DNA from: Pseudomonadota bacterium
Lineage (GTDB): Bacteria > Myxococcota > UBA9042 > PHBI01
NCBI GenBank assembly: GCA_005772945.1
Contig: SXIE01000375.1
Coordinates: 1 to 5,632, forward strand
Direction: 5' to 3'
DNA: 5,632 nt
The notes beneath the pieces were generated by a model. That model was not told the origin of the DNA, made no database searches, and saw nothing but the letters and a program-made list of their open reading frames with translations. Below, piece after piece: positions 1 through 5,541 of the stretch. Position 1 is the first letter of the stretch. Every line of letters starts with the position of its first letter. The position numbers and the translations under genes are program-made.

Positions 1-1
1 G

Positions 2-82
2 GCCATCGACTGCTACTTGCGCACGAAGATGGACGCGCTCGCCATCGGCAGCTTCCTCGCCGTCAAGCCCGCCAGCGACTGA
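2..82 (+). CDS. C-terminal end of a probable carbamoyltransferase (NodU/CmcH-like), partial
   Basis: An open frame enters from the left edge and stops at TGA 80-82, giving 26 residues that end in FLAVKPASD. The segment CYLRTKMDALAIGSFL resembles the closing motif of the carbamoyltransferase C-terminal domain, where members of the NodU/CmcH family typically end with a 'C-hydrophobic-RT-x-MD-x-LV-x-G-x-(F/Y)-L' string shortly before the stop. Such enzymes transfer a carbamoyl group from carbamoyl phosphate, via ATP activation, to sugar or antibiotic hydroxyls. The next gene is a glycosyltransferase on the same strand about 100 bases downstream, which fits a glycan-decoration locus. Only the tail is visible, so the family call is recognition from memory of a short motif. 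The existence of a coding frame here is more certain than its name. Confidence 0.55.
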   Translation, partial: AIDCYLRTKMDALAIGSFLAVKPASD

Positions 83-180
83 GCTTTCGGCGGCGCCTGC
101 CGACCCGGACGCCCCTGCGCTCTCCTTCGCTCTCCGTGGCTGCTCTCGACGTGCAGCACCCGCGTGGTAGGGTCGCCCCC

Positions 181-1299
181 GTGATCGAATCGGCCCTCTC
201 ACTTCACGCCTCCTCGGCCCACATCGCGCTCGTCTCGACCGCCGCCCCCGGGGCACTCGGTCATTCCGTGCAGCGCGCGTTACTTGCACTTGGCTGCAAG
301 GTTTCGCTCGTCGCTTACCCCGATTGGAAGATGACCAGCCCCGGCTGGACGTTTCGCGGCGCGGGCGCCATCAATCGCGCCCTGACCGCCGCCTCGCGCC
401 CGGTTGCCGAGGCCCGCCTCATCGCCGAGCTGGTGCGTCTCAAGCCCGAGGCCGTCCTCATCTTGAAGTGCGACGACCTGCACCAGGCGACCTGGGCGGC
501 GCTGAAGCGCGTCATTCAGGTGCCGATCGCGGTCTTCCATCCCGACGACCCGTGGAACCGCGGCTCGCGCCTCTTTCCGGGCCCGTCGCACCCGCGCGTC
601 GAGCTGGCCTTGCGCAGCGCCGACCACTTCTTTCTCTGGTCGCACGCGCTCGTCGAGAAGGCCCGCAGCCAGACGCGTCGCGCGGCGTATCTGCCGTTCG
701 CGTGCGATCCGGACGAGCATCCACGCCTCACCGCGCTCACGCCCGACGAGACCGCGCGCTTCACGAGCGACGTCGTCGTCGTCGGCAACTGGGACGAAGA
801 ACGCGAGGCCTGGCTGACCCCGCTGGCCGAGGCGAAGCTGGGCCTCACGATCTGGGGCACCGCCTACTGGGGCACGCGCACCAAGAGCGCCGCCCTCCGC
901 GCCGCCTATCGGGGCGGACCCCTCTTCGGGCGCGAGCAGTCGGCGGCGATCGCCGGCGCGAAGATCGCCATCAACGTCCTACGCGTCCAGAACAAGGGCG
1001 CGACGAATATGCGCACGTTCGAGCTGCCCTGCATGGGGGCCTTCATGCTGCACGAACGCTCCGCCGAGGCCGCCGCGTTCTTCCCGCCTGGCATCGCGAT
1101 GGGGGACTTCGCGACGCCCGACGAGCTGGTCCTGCGCACGGCCGAGTGGCTCCAGGCGCCGCCGAGCCTGCGTCGTCAGATCGCCGACGAGGCCCACCGC
1201 CGCGCCCTCCAATGGACCTACCGTCCATGGTGTGCGCGCATCCTCTCCGAGCTCGGACTCCTACGCCCGAGCCCGACCGGCGAGCCGATCAACTGCTAG
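181..1299 (+). CDS. CgeB-like glycosyltransferase (GT group 1 type)
   Basis: Predicted cytoplasmic glycosyltransferase of about 372 residues (GTG start), with two Rossmann-like halves as in GT-B enzymes. The N-terminal half opens with a beta strand (HIALVSTAAPGALG) followed by a long helix. The middle carries AVFHPDDPWN and a 'SADHFFLWS' strand, as in CgeB/DUF3880 proteins. The C-terminal half has 'VVVVGNWDEER', 'LTIWGTAYWG' and the diagnostic run NMRTFELPCMGAFMLHER (residues about 276-293). This matches the CgeB/Glyco_trans_1_2 signature 'N-x-R-x-FE-x-P-x-x-G-x-F-x-L-x-(E/D)-R', which binds the nucleotide-sugar donor. GTG at 181 is preferred because GGTAGGG lies at 166-172, eight bases upstream. 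An in-frame GTG at 136 would add 15 residues and has no visible ribosome site. The stop codon TAG (1297-1299) overlaps the first bases of a downstream inverted-repeat element, so the native C-terminus may have been altered. Acceptor and donor sugars cannot be read from the sequence. The neighbouring carbamoyltransferase-like gene suggests a glycan or secondary-metabolite decoration role. Confidence 0.85.
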   Translation: MIESALSLHASSAHIALVSTAAPGALGHSVQRALLALGCKVSLVAYPDWKMTSPGWTFRGAGAINRALTAASRPVAEARLIAELVRLKPEAVLILKCDDLHQATWAALKRVIQVPIAVFHPDDPWNRGSRLFPGPSHPRVELALRSADHFFLWSHALVEKARSQTRRAAYLPFACDPDEHPRLTALTPDETARFTSDVVVVGNWDEEREAWLTPLAEAKLGLTIWGTAYWGTRTKSAALRAAYRGGPLFGREQSAAIAGAKIAINVLRVQNKGATNMRTFELPCMGAFMLHERSAEAAAFFPPGIAMGDFATPDELVLRTAEWLQAPPSLRRQIADEAHRRALQWTYRPWCARILSELGLLRPSPTGEPINC

Positions 1300-1325
1300 C
1301 AGGCTGTTGAAAATGACCTATCTCC
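1298..1325 (+). repeat. Left terminal inverted repeat of the element
   Basis: This is the 28-bp left arm, beginning AGCAGGCTGTTGAAAATG. It matches the reverse complement of 1396-1423 at 25 of 28 positions. Its first two bases (AG, 1298-1299) are also the last two bases of the glycosyltransferase TAG stop codon. Confidence 0.85.
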
Positions 1326-1352
1326 GTCGTCGCGGCGCTCGCTCGCTTGTGC

Positions 1353-1370
1353 GGCGTACTTGAGTACGCC
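1353..1370. repeat. Central palindrome of the element (8-bp arms)
   Basis: GGCGTACT (1353-1360) and AGTACGCC (1363-1370) are perfect reverse complements separated by TG. In RNA this would form a 6-bp stem closing a 6-base loop at the tip of the longer foldback formed by the terminal repeats. No T-tract follows it, so it is not a classical intrinsic terminator on its own. Confidence 0.7.
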
Positions 1371-1395
1371 TCCGCGCTCGTGTCGCTTGCTCCTA

Positions 1396-1423
1396 GGATA
1401 TAGGCCATTTTGAACAGCCTGCT
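1396..1423 (-). repeat. Right terminal inverted repeat of the element
   Basis: This is the 28-bp right arm, read on the minus strand from AGCAGGCTGTTCAAAATG. It ends six bases before the stop codon (1430-1432) of the convergent TPR lipoprotein gene. It pairs with 1298-1325 with three mismatches. Confidence 0.85.
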
Positions 1424-1429
1424 GGAAGC

Positions 1430-2464
1430 TCAGGGTGTGGCCTTGCAGTCGCCCGCCGCGCGCCCGACCCGCGCCTGCACGTCGGCGTTCTCGGCGTACT
1501 GCGTATCGAGCGTGACGAACGTCTCGACGCCCGTCAGATCCTCTTCCTCGGCGAGCTTCTGCAGCACCTCGGCGACCTTCGGCGCCGCCCACGGGCGCTT
1601 GCCCGCGACGCACGTGAGGCGCGCCGCGACGACGATGTAGAAGCTCGCCTCGAAGTACGTGTTCGCGTGCGGGTCGGTCTTCTCGAGCTTGAGGGTGATC
1701 TTGGCGCGCTCGAAAGCCTGCCGATAATCCTCGCGCTCCCAGGCGATAGCGGCCGCGAGCCGCTGCCCCGCGACACTCGTCGGCGCGCGCAGGACGAGCG
1801 TCTTCACCTCGGCCTCGGCACGCGCCAGATCCTTCATTCGCAAGTGCGCCTCGGCGAGTCCGAGGCGCGCCTCGACGTCATCCGGATCCGCCGCGAGCGC
1901 CGCGCCGAGCAGCGCCGCCTGCTCGGCCCAGTCCCCCGCAAGCCCCCGTAAGATCGCCAGATTCGCGCGCGCCGCGTGCGACGTCGGGTCCAGCGCCAGC
2001 GCCCGTCGCAGCGCTTTCTCCGCCTCGATCGTCTGCCCGAGCGCGCGATGCGCCGCGCCCTTGGTCGTCCAACCGCCCGCCTCGGTCGGCCGCAGCTCGA
2101 CCACCACGTTGGCCGCCCCGAGCGCCTCCTGCGGCTTGCCCAGCGCCAGCGCCGCCGACGCCGTCACGAGCCACGCCTCGGCGCTCGCCTTGTCCTCGCG
2201 CGTCAGGTCCCCGGCCATCCGCAGCGCCGCCGCGGCGGACCCCCGGCGCAAGGTCAGGCGCGCCTCGTCCAGCCGCGTCGCGAAGGAGGCCACCGCGGGC
2301 CCCGACGGCATGCCCGTGGCCGACACGCCGGTCCCCGTGGTGCCCGCACCCGATCCGGACGAGCCCCCGCCGCACGCGCTGCCACAGCTGGCGACGAATG
2401 TGACCAGTGTCAACATCCAGCCGCGGGCCCTCGATTGCTGAGCGTGAGAGACAGGCGAAACCAT
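1430..2464 (-). CDS. TPR-repeat lipoprotein, probably outer-membrane
   Basis: Predicted secreted lipoprotein of 344 residues, read leftward. From the chosen ATG (2462-2464) it has a short signal peptide: polar n-region with two Arg, core WMLTLVTFVAS, and lipobox V-A-S-C with Cys27 as the lipidated residue. The next residue is Gly, so there is no Asp inner-membrane retention signal and outer-membrane sorting is expected. A Gly/Ser/Thr-rich flexible linker follows (about residues 30-55). Then come roughly four to five tetratricopeptide helical pairs (about 95-263), with typical 'A-x-x-x-LG-x-x-x-EA' and 'AL-x-LDP' spacing, for example EAEKALRRALALDP. The C-terminal 80 residues are helical but not clear TPRs. 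ATG 2462-2464 is preferred over an upstream GTG-type start near 2527 because GGAG lies five bases before it and the signal peptide starts properly. TPRs mediate protein-protein contacts. GltE/AglT and NfsE-type TPR lipoproteins partner the Glt/Nfs envelope machinery of Myxococcus. The divergent FHA/TonB-like gene makes a similar role plausible, but that is inference. Confidence 0.85.
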   Translation of the reverse strand: MVSPVSHAQQSRARGWMLTLVTFVASCGSACGGGSSGSGAGTTGTGVSATGMPSGPAVASFATRLDEARLTLRRGSAAAALRMAGDLTREDKASAEAWLVTASAALALGKPQEALGAANVVVELRPTEAGGWTTKGAAHRALGQTIEAEKALRRALALDPTSHAARANLAILRGLAGDWAEQAALLGAALAADPDDVEARLGLAEAHLRMKDLARAEAEVKTLVLRAPTSVAGQRLAAAIAWEREDYRQAFERAKITLKLEKTDPHANTYFEASFYIVVAARLTCVAGKRPWAAPKVAEVLQKLAEEEDLTGVETFVTLDTQYAENADVQARVGRAAGDCKATP

Positions 2465-2469
2465 GGCGA

Positions 2470-2473
2470 CTCC
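2470..2473 (-). promoter_or_regulatory. Ribosome binding site for the TPR lipoprotein (decides the start)
   Basis: On the minus strand the sequence reads GGAG, then five bases (TCGCC), then ATG. This supports ATG at 2462-2464 over a longer reading frame beginning near 2527. Confidence 0.6.
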
Positions 2474-2585
2474 GCGTCGAGCGCTAGCGTGATCCCCCCC
2501 GCATGGCAAGCGCCAATCCACTGTCACGCGACCCGGCGGAACAGGCGCGCGGGAGCCGAGAGTGGCGGCTCATGCGTAAGGCGTG

Positions 2586-2591
2586 CATAAT
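2586..2591 (+). promoter_or_regulatory. Possible -10 element for the FHA/TonB-like gene
   Basis: CATAAT matches the TATAAT consensus at five of six bases and is the most AT-rich spot in the divergent intergenic region. It lies about 70 bases upstream of the chosen start codon. No good -35 box sits 17 bases upstream (the sequence there is TGGCGG), so it would need an activator or an alternative sigma factor. Weak evidence. Confidence 0.25.
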
Positions 2592-2602
2592 GGTCCGCGG
2601 TT

Positions 2603-2636
2603 CCCTGCAGGGCTTCCCCCACGCCGCGAGGGAAGC
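2603..2636 (+). promoter_or_regulatory. Leader palindrome and stem-loop upstream of the FHA/TonB-like gene
   Basis: Two overlapping dyads lie between the possible -10 and the ribosome site. CCCTGCAGGG (2603-2612) is a perfect 10-bp palindrome. GCTTCCC (2612-2618) and GGGAAGC (2630-2636) are a perfect 7-bp stem with an 11-base loop. The two share base 2612, so they could compete as alternative folds, or the palindrome could be a protein-binding site. No T-run follows. The function is not known. Confidence 0.4.
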
Positions 2637-2648
2637 ATGGGCTCAGAC

Positions 2649-2652
2649 GAGG
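2649..2652 (+). promoter_or_regulatory. Ribosome binding site for the FHA/TonB-like gene (decides the start)
   Basis: GAGG at 2649-2652 is followed by six bases and ATG at 2659. The FHA domain begins within a few residues of this ATG. The 52 extra residues available from an ATG at 2503 are low-complexity, lack a domain match and have no ribosome site upstream. Confidence 0.55.
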
Positions 2653-2658
2653 CACATC

Positions 2659-4620
2659 ATGGCCAAGAGCACGATCGGCTTCAGCGTCTATTTGAATGGC
2701 AAGCTCGTCGACGAGGTGAAGCTCGACCGGCCGATCATCAACATCGGCAAGCTGTCGACCTCCACCCTGCGCGTCGACGACGTGAACGTGTCGCGCAAGC
2801 ACGCGGTGGTCGAGCAGCGCGAGGACGGGACGTGGCGCATCACCGATCTGGGGTCGACCAACGGCACCCTCATCCGCGGCGAGCGCATCACGCAATGCGA
2901 GCTGCATGACGGCGATCGCCTGGTCCTCGGGACGACGACGATCGTCGTGCACCTCGACGCGAACGCCGCGGCGATGGCCCGTCCGGCGGCCTCGGCCGCT
3001 GCCATCGCGGCCATCGGCGGCATGGCGCCCAGGGGTCTCGACGCGGGCGCGGCCGAGGGCGCGACGTCCGTCATCGACATCAGCAAGATCCCCGGTCTGG
3101 CGCTCCCGGCACAGTCGGAAGGGCTGGCTAAGCTCGGTGACAACGCGGCCGCGCGCGCCCCCGCCAGACCCGAGGCGCCGGCGACCCCGACGCTCGAGAT
3201 CGCGCTCGTCCACGGCGACGCCATTCTTTCGGTACGCACCTACGAGCGCGCGACCGACATCACCATCGGCTCGGCGCCCGGCACGCAGTTCAAGATCCCG
3301 TCCGAGGTCCTCGGCGGCGACCAGTACACGGTCATCCGAGCGGTCGACGGCGCGTTCGCGCTGAACCTCGCGAACAAGAACCTGACCGGCGACATCACGC
3401 GCGGCGCGAAGGTCTTGAGCCTAGGCGAGGTCGCGTCCGAGCGCCCCGATCGCATGGTCAAGCTCGCGGCGCCCACGCGCGCCCGGGTCGAGATCGGGAG
3501 CTTCTCGCTCGTCCTGCGCTATGGCGAGCAATCGAAGGTCTTCGGCACGCAGGCCCTCTTGACGCAGCAGAGCGAGCCGCTCGTGTCGCTGCTCTTCTCG
3601 GCCATCGTCCACATGGGGCTCATCCTCATCATCCTCAGCCTCCCCGAGGACCTCCTCTACTTGACGCGCGACCAGCGTTCCGAGCGCGACAACTCCGTGC
3701 AGGCCGTGCACGTAAACAAGAAAGAGGTCGTCAAGAAGGAAGAGGCCAAGAAGGAAGAGAAGAAAGAGGAGAAGAAGGACCTCAAGAAGATCTACGATCC
3801 GACCGCGAAGACCGAGACCAAGCTCGCCGAGCGGAGCAAGCCCGATGCGAAGAAAGAGGACCGGCCGCCGTCGTTGGTCGACCGCCTCAATCGCCAGCAC
3901 AACGAGCAGGTCCTGCAGGAGTTCAACAAGCTCAGCGCCCCAGAGCGGCAGGCCAAGGCCCGCGAGATGGCGCAGAACACGGCGCTCGCGACCGAGCTGC
4001 GGACGAGCCCGGCGCTTGCGACCTTGCTCGCGAGCAACAGCCCGTCGGACTTCAAGATCGCGGGACCCGGCGTCGGCAAATACGACCCGTTGGCGCAGAA
4101 CGATCCGACCAACAACTTCGACCCGTTCGGCCAGCCGATGACCGACGGCGGCATGCTCGTGCCGAGTGGCAATTTCGGCCCGGGCGGCCCGACGGGCCCG
4201 GGCGGACCGCTCGTGGCGAACGTCTTCGACAAGCGGCCGGATGGGCCTGGCGGGACGCTGCGCGACGTGAACTTCACCGACAAGCCGCTCGAACCCAAGC
4301 TGGTCGAATTGCCGTCGCGCATCTCCGGGGAGCTCGACGAGAAGCTCGTGCAGCAGTACATCCGGCGCAAGCTCAACGAGATCAAGTGGTGCTACCAGGA
4401 CCGCTTGCAGCAGAACCGGAAGCTCACCGGAAAGCTCACGTTGGCGTTCACGATCCTGCCCAGCGGTCTCGTCGGCAACCCGCACTGCACGAACTCGACC
4501 TTGGGTGATGCGGCGCTCGAGAGCTGCATCGCAAACAAGATGAGCCGATGGAAGTTCCCGCAGCCCTCGGACGGCGGCGTCGTCGAGGTCGCGTACCCGG
4601 TCATCTTGAAGACGCAGTGA
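2659..4620 (+). CDS. FHA domain / AgmX-PglI (TonB-like) envelope energy-transducing protein, GltG-like
   Basis: A 653-residue bitopic inner-membrane protein. Residues about 5-98 form a canonical FHA phosphothreonine-binding domain, with the IGK strand (usually IGR), SRKH at 45-48 and DLGSTNGT at 63-70. An Ala-rich linker follows (about 100-177). Residues about 178-288 form a beta-rich domain seen in AgmX/PglI relatives (LEIALVHGDAILSVRTY ... VEIGSFSLVLRY). One transmembrane helix (about 307-328) is followed by a Lys/Glu-rich, probably coiled-coil or extended arm (about 352-378) and a helical stretch. A Pro/Gly-rich spacer (about 463-543) contains GPGGPTGPGGP. The last ~100 residues are the AgmX/PglI C-terminal, TonB-like domain (IRRKLNEIKWCYQ ... 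LTGKLTLAFTILPSG ... WKFP). This puts FHA in the cytoplasm and the TonB-like end in the periplasm. The proton-channel genes follow directly, so it is probably the motor's transducer arm. Cys578, Cys610 and Cys623 lie in the periplasmic domain and could form a disulfide. Known relatives are Myxococcus GltG (PglI), NfsG and GltJ (AgmX). I infer a role in envelope transport or motility. An ATG at 2503 would add 52 residues but is unlikely. Confidence 0.88.
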   Translation: MAKSTIGFSVYLNGKLVDEVKLDRPIINIGKLSTSTLRVDDVNVSRKHAVVEQREDGTWRITDLGSTNGTLIRGERITQCELHDGDRLVLGTTTIVVHLDANAAAMARPAASAAAIAAIGGMAPRGLDAGAAEGATSVIDISKIPGLALPAQSEGLAKLGDNAAARAPARPEAPATPTLEIALVHGDAILSVRTYERATDITIGSAPGTQFKIPSEVLGGDQYTVIRAVDGAFALNLANKNLTGDITRGAKVLSLGEVASERPDRMVKLAAPTRARVEIGSFSLVLRYGEQSKVFGTQALLTQQSEPLVSLLFSAIVHMGLILIILSLPEDLLYLTRDQRSERDNSVQAVHVNKKEVVKKEEAKKEEKKEEKKDLKKIYDPTAKTETKLAERSKPDAKKEDRPPSLVDRLNRQHNEQVLQEFNKLSAPERQAKAREMAQNTALATELRTSPALATLLASNSPSDFKIAGPGVGKYDPLAQNDPTNNFDPFGQPMTDGGMLVPSGNFGPGGPTGPGGPLVANVFDKRPDGPGGTLRDVNFTDKPLEPKLVELPSRISGELDEKLVQQYIRRKLNEIKWCYQDRLQQNRKLTGKLTLAFTILPSGLVGNPHCTNSTLGDAALESCIANKMSRWKFPQPSDGGVVEVAYPVILKTQ

Positions 4621-4665
4621 TCGCGTTCGCGTCGCCGCAGGCGTGACATTCGCGCCGCGACGATT

Positions 4666-4683
4666 TGGCACGTCCGCTTGACA
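4666..4683 (+). promoter_or_regulatory. Sigma54-like -24 element overlapping a TTGACA box (possible internal promoter)
   Basis: In the 176-bp gap before the ExbB-like gene, TTGGCACG (4665-4672) is a perfect sigma54 -24 half-site. TTGA (4678-4681) stands near the -12 position, but it is displaced by one base and has GA where GC is expected. The same bases contain TTGACA (4678-4683), a perfect sigma70 -35 box, yet the hexamer 17 bases on (CAGTCT) is a poor -10. The gap is long for an operon, so a local promoter is reasonable, but neither reading is complete. Confidence 0.3.
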
Positions 4684-4790
4684 GCGTGCGGATCCCCTTG
4701 CAGTCTCAGCGTGCCCGACGGATGTCCGAACGTGGATACCGCCGGGCCAAGCGCAGCCTGAGCGCTCGCTACCCCCCTCGACGCCCGGAC

Positions 4791-4794
4791 GGAG
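4791..4794 (+). promoter_or_regulatory. Purine-rich motif unusually close to the ExbB-like start
   Basis: GGAG lies only two bases before ATG 4797, which is closer than normal Shine-Dalgarno spacing. The start is still favoured because the homologous protein begins here (MEHTSPITEMF...). Upstream in-frame starts, such as TTG at 4665, would add a basic, low-complexity leader unlike the family. Translation may rely on coupling or a weaker upstream GGAC (4787-4790). Confidence 0.35.
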
Positions 4795-4796
4795 TC

Positions 4797-5459
4797 ATGG
4801 AGCACACGAGTCCAATTACCGAGATGTTCCTGAAATTCGCGCTGCTTGGCGCGGAATGGGTGATGTACGTGCTGATCGCGTGCAGCATCATCACGATCGG
4901 GATCATCATCGAGCGCGTGCTGTTCATGCGATCCGTCAAGTGCAACTTTCCGCAGTTCATCCAGGCGTTTACGACGCGCCTGAGCTCGGCGGATCCGCTC
5001 GAGAAGACGGCGCAGTGGTGCGGCAAGCAGAAGTCGATTGAGGCCCGCGTGGCCGCGGTCGGACTCGGGCAGGCCAGCCAGCACAACATGCGCAGCATGG
5101 AGGAGTCCATGCAGGCCACGATGATCAGGCTGAAGATCAAGCTCGAGCGCGGCCTCACCATTCTCGCGACGCTCGGCAATAACACGCCATTTCTTGGCCT
5201 CTTCGGAACGATTCTCGGCGTCATCCAGGCGTTCCAGGACCTGAAGAACGCGCAGAACATGGGACCGGAAGTCGTCATGGGCTCCATCTCGGAGGCCCTC
5301 GTCGCGACCGCCATCGGCCTGCTCGTCGCCATCCCCGCCGTCATCGCGTTCAACCTCATCGGGCGCAGCGTGAAGACGCAGATGGCCAATGCCGATACGA
5401 CGGCGCGCATCCTCATGACGCATTTCGCCAAGAGCAAGAACGACTCGGGCGGGCACTGA
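4797..5459 (+). CDS. MotA/TolQ/ExbB-family proton channel subunit (AglR/ExbB-like)
   Basis: A 220-residue inner-membrane protein with the standard three-helix TolQ/ExbB topology. TM1 is at about 19-41 (AEWVMYVLIACSIITIGIII). A cytoplasmic helical domain follows (about 45-118). TM2 (about 121-146) contains TPFLGLFGTILGVIQAF, and TM3 (about 162-188) contains SEALVATAIGLLVAIPAVIAFN. These two strings are the hallmark of PF01618. Glu166, Thr138 and Thr171 align with the ExbB pore residues Glu176, Thr148 and Thr181 of E. coli. The protein pentamerises around two ExbD/TolR helices and uses the proton gradient to drive a TonB/TolA-type transducer. Length matches single-domain ExbB/TolQ proteins, with no extra periplasmic domain. 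It lies 176 bases after the FHA/TonB-like gene and 82 bases before the ExbD-like gene, so they probably function together. In Myxococcus the equivalent motor is AglR with AglQ/AglS. The family call is secure; the specific process is inference. Confidence 0.95.
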   Translation: MEHTSPITEMFLKFALLGAEWVMYVLIACSIITIGIIIERVLFMRSVKCNFPQFIQAFTTRLSSADPLEKTAQWCGKQKSIEARVAAVGLGQASQHNMRSMEESMQATMIRLKIKLERGLTILATLGNNTPFLGLFGTILGVIQAFQDLKNAQNMGPEVVMGSISEALVATAIGLLVAIPAVIAFNLIGRSVKTQMANADTTARILMTHFAKSKNDSGGH

Positions 5460-5527
5460 ACTCGGCGCTCTCTGATTGCCTTGTGACGTGCTGAAGACGC
5501 GGGCGCTCCCTCGATCGCCCCATCCAT

Positions 5528-5533
5528 AGGAGA
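5528..5533 (+). promoter_or_regulatory. Ribosome binding site for the ExbD-like gene
   Basis: AGGAGA at 5528-5533 is followed by eight bases and ATG at 5542, which is near-ideal spacing. It is the strongest Shine-Dalgarno in the window. It contrasts with the poor site of the preceding ExbB-like gene and may reflect a need for different subunit ratios. Confidence 0.7.
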
Positions 5534-5541
5534 CTCTCGCG

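Larger units (their letters stand above)
1298..1423. mobile_element. MITE/REP-like non-autonomous element with terminal inverted repeats
   Basis: A 126-bp non-coding segment has 28-bp ends at 1298-1325 and 1396-1423 that are inverted copies of each other, with 25 of 28 bases matching (mismatches at repeat positions 12, 19 and 25). The outer ends read AGCAGGCTGTT and, on the other side, AACAGCCTGCT. The centre holds the near-perfect palindrome GGCGTACTTGAGTACGCC (1353-1370). On either side of it lie two degenerate direct copies of a GCGCTCG...TCGCTTG block (1335-1349 and 1374-1389). There is no transposase ORF and no clear target-site duplication: the flanks are CT before and GG after. This build fits a miniature inverted-repeat element mobilised in trans, or a large REP/BIME-like repeat. 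It fills almost exactly the gap between two convergent genes, where its fold could also act as a bidirectional transcription terminator. Confidence 0.75.

Noticed and set aside
324..1310. Plus-strand frame of 328 codons overlapping the glycosyltransferase
   Set aside because: It is extremely Arg/Pro/Ala-rich with no motifs. The other frame has the conserved CgeB signature.
2503..2658. N-terminal extension of the FHA protein from ATG 2503
   Set aside because: No ribosome site and no family similarity, and it would overlap the putative leader and promoter region. ATG 2659 has GAGG at good spacing and starts right at the FHA domain.
3715..3790. Apparent tandem repeat of AAGAAGGAAGAG-like units
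   Set aside because: The Lys/Glu codon bias of a periplasmic charged arm explains it. Units are irregular and translate to a TonB/TolA-like spacer.
3421..4671. Long minus-strand open frame (about 416 codons) opposite the FHA/TonB-like gene
   Set aside because: It is rich in Arg, Leu and Val, with no recognisable domain, and lies entirely antisense to a gene with clear domains. High GC makes stops rare on the opposite strand.
4665..4796. N-terminal extension of the ExbB-like protein from TTG 4665
   Set aside because: It is basic and low-complexity, unlike ExbB/TolQ N-termini, and overlaps the candidate promoter motifs.
5501..5520. GGGCG...CGCCC hairpin between the exbB-like and exbD-like genes
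   Set aside because: Only a 5-bp stem, no T-tract, and inside a likely co-transcribed pair. Expected by chance at this GC content.
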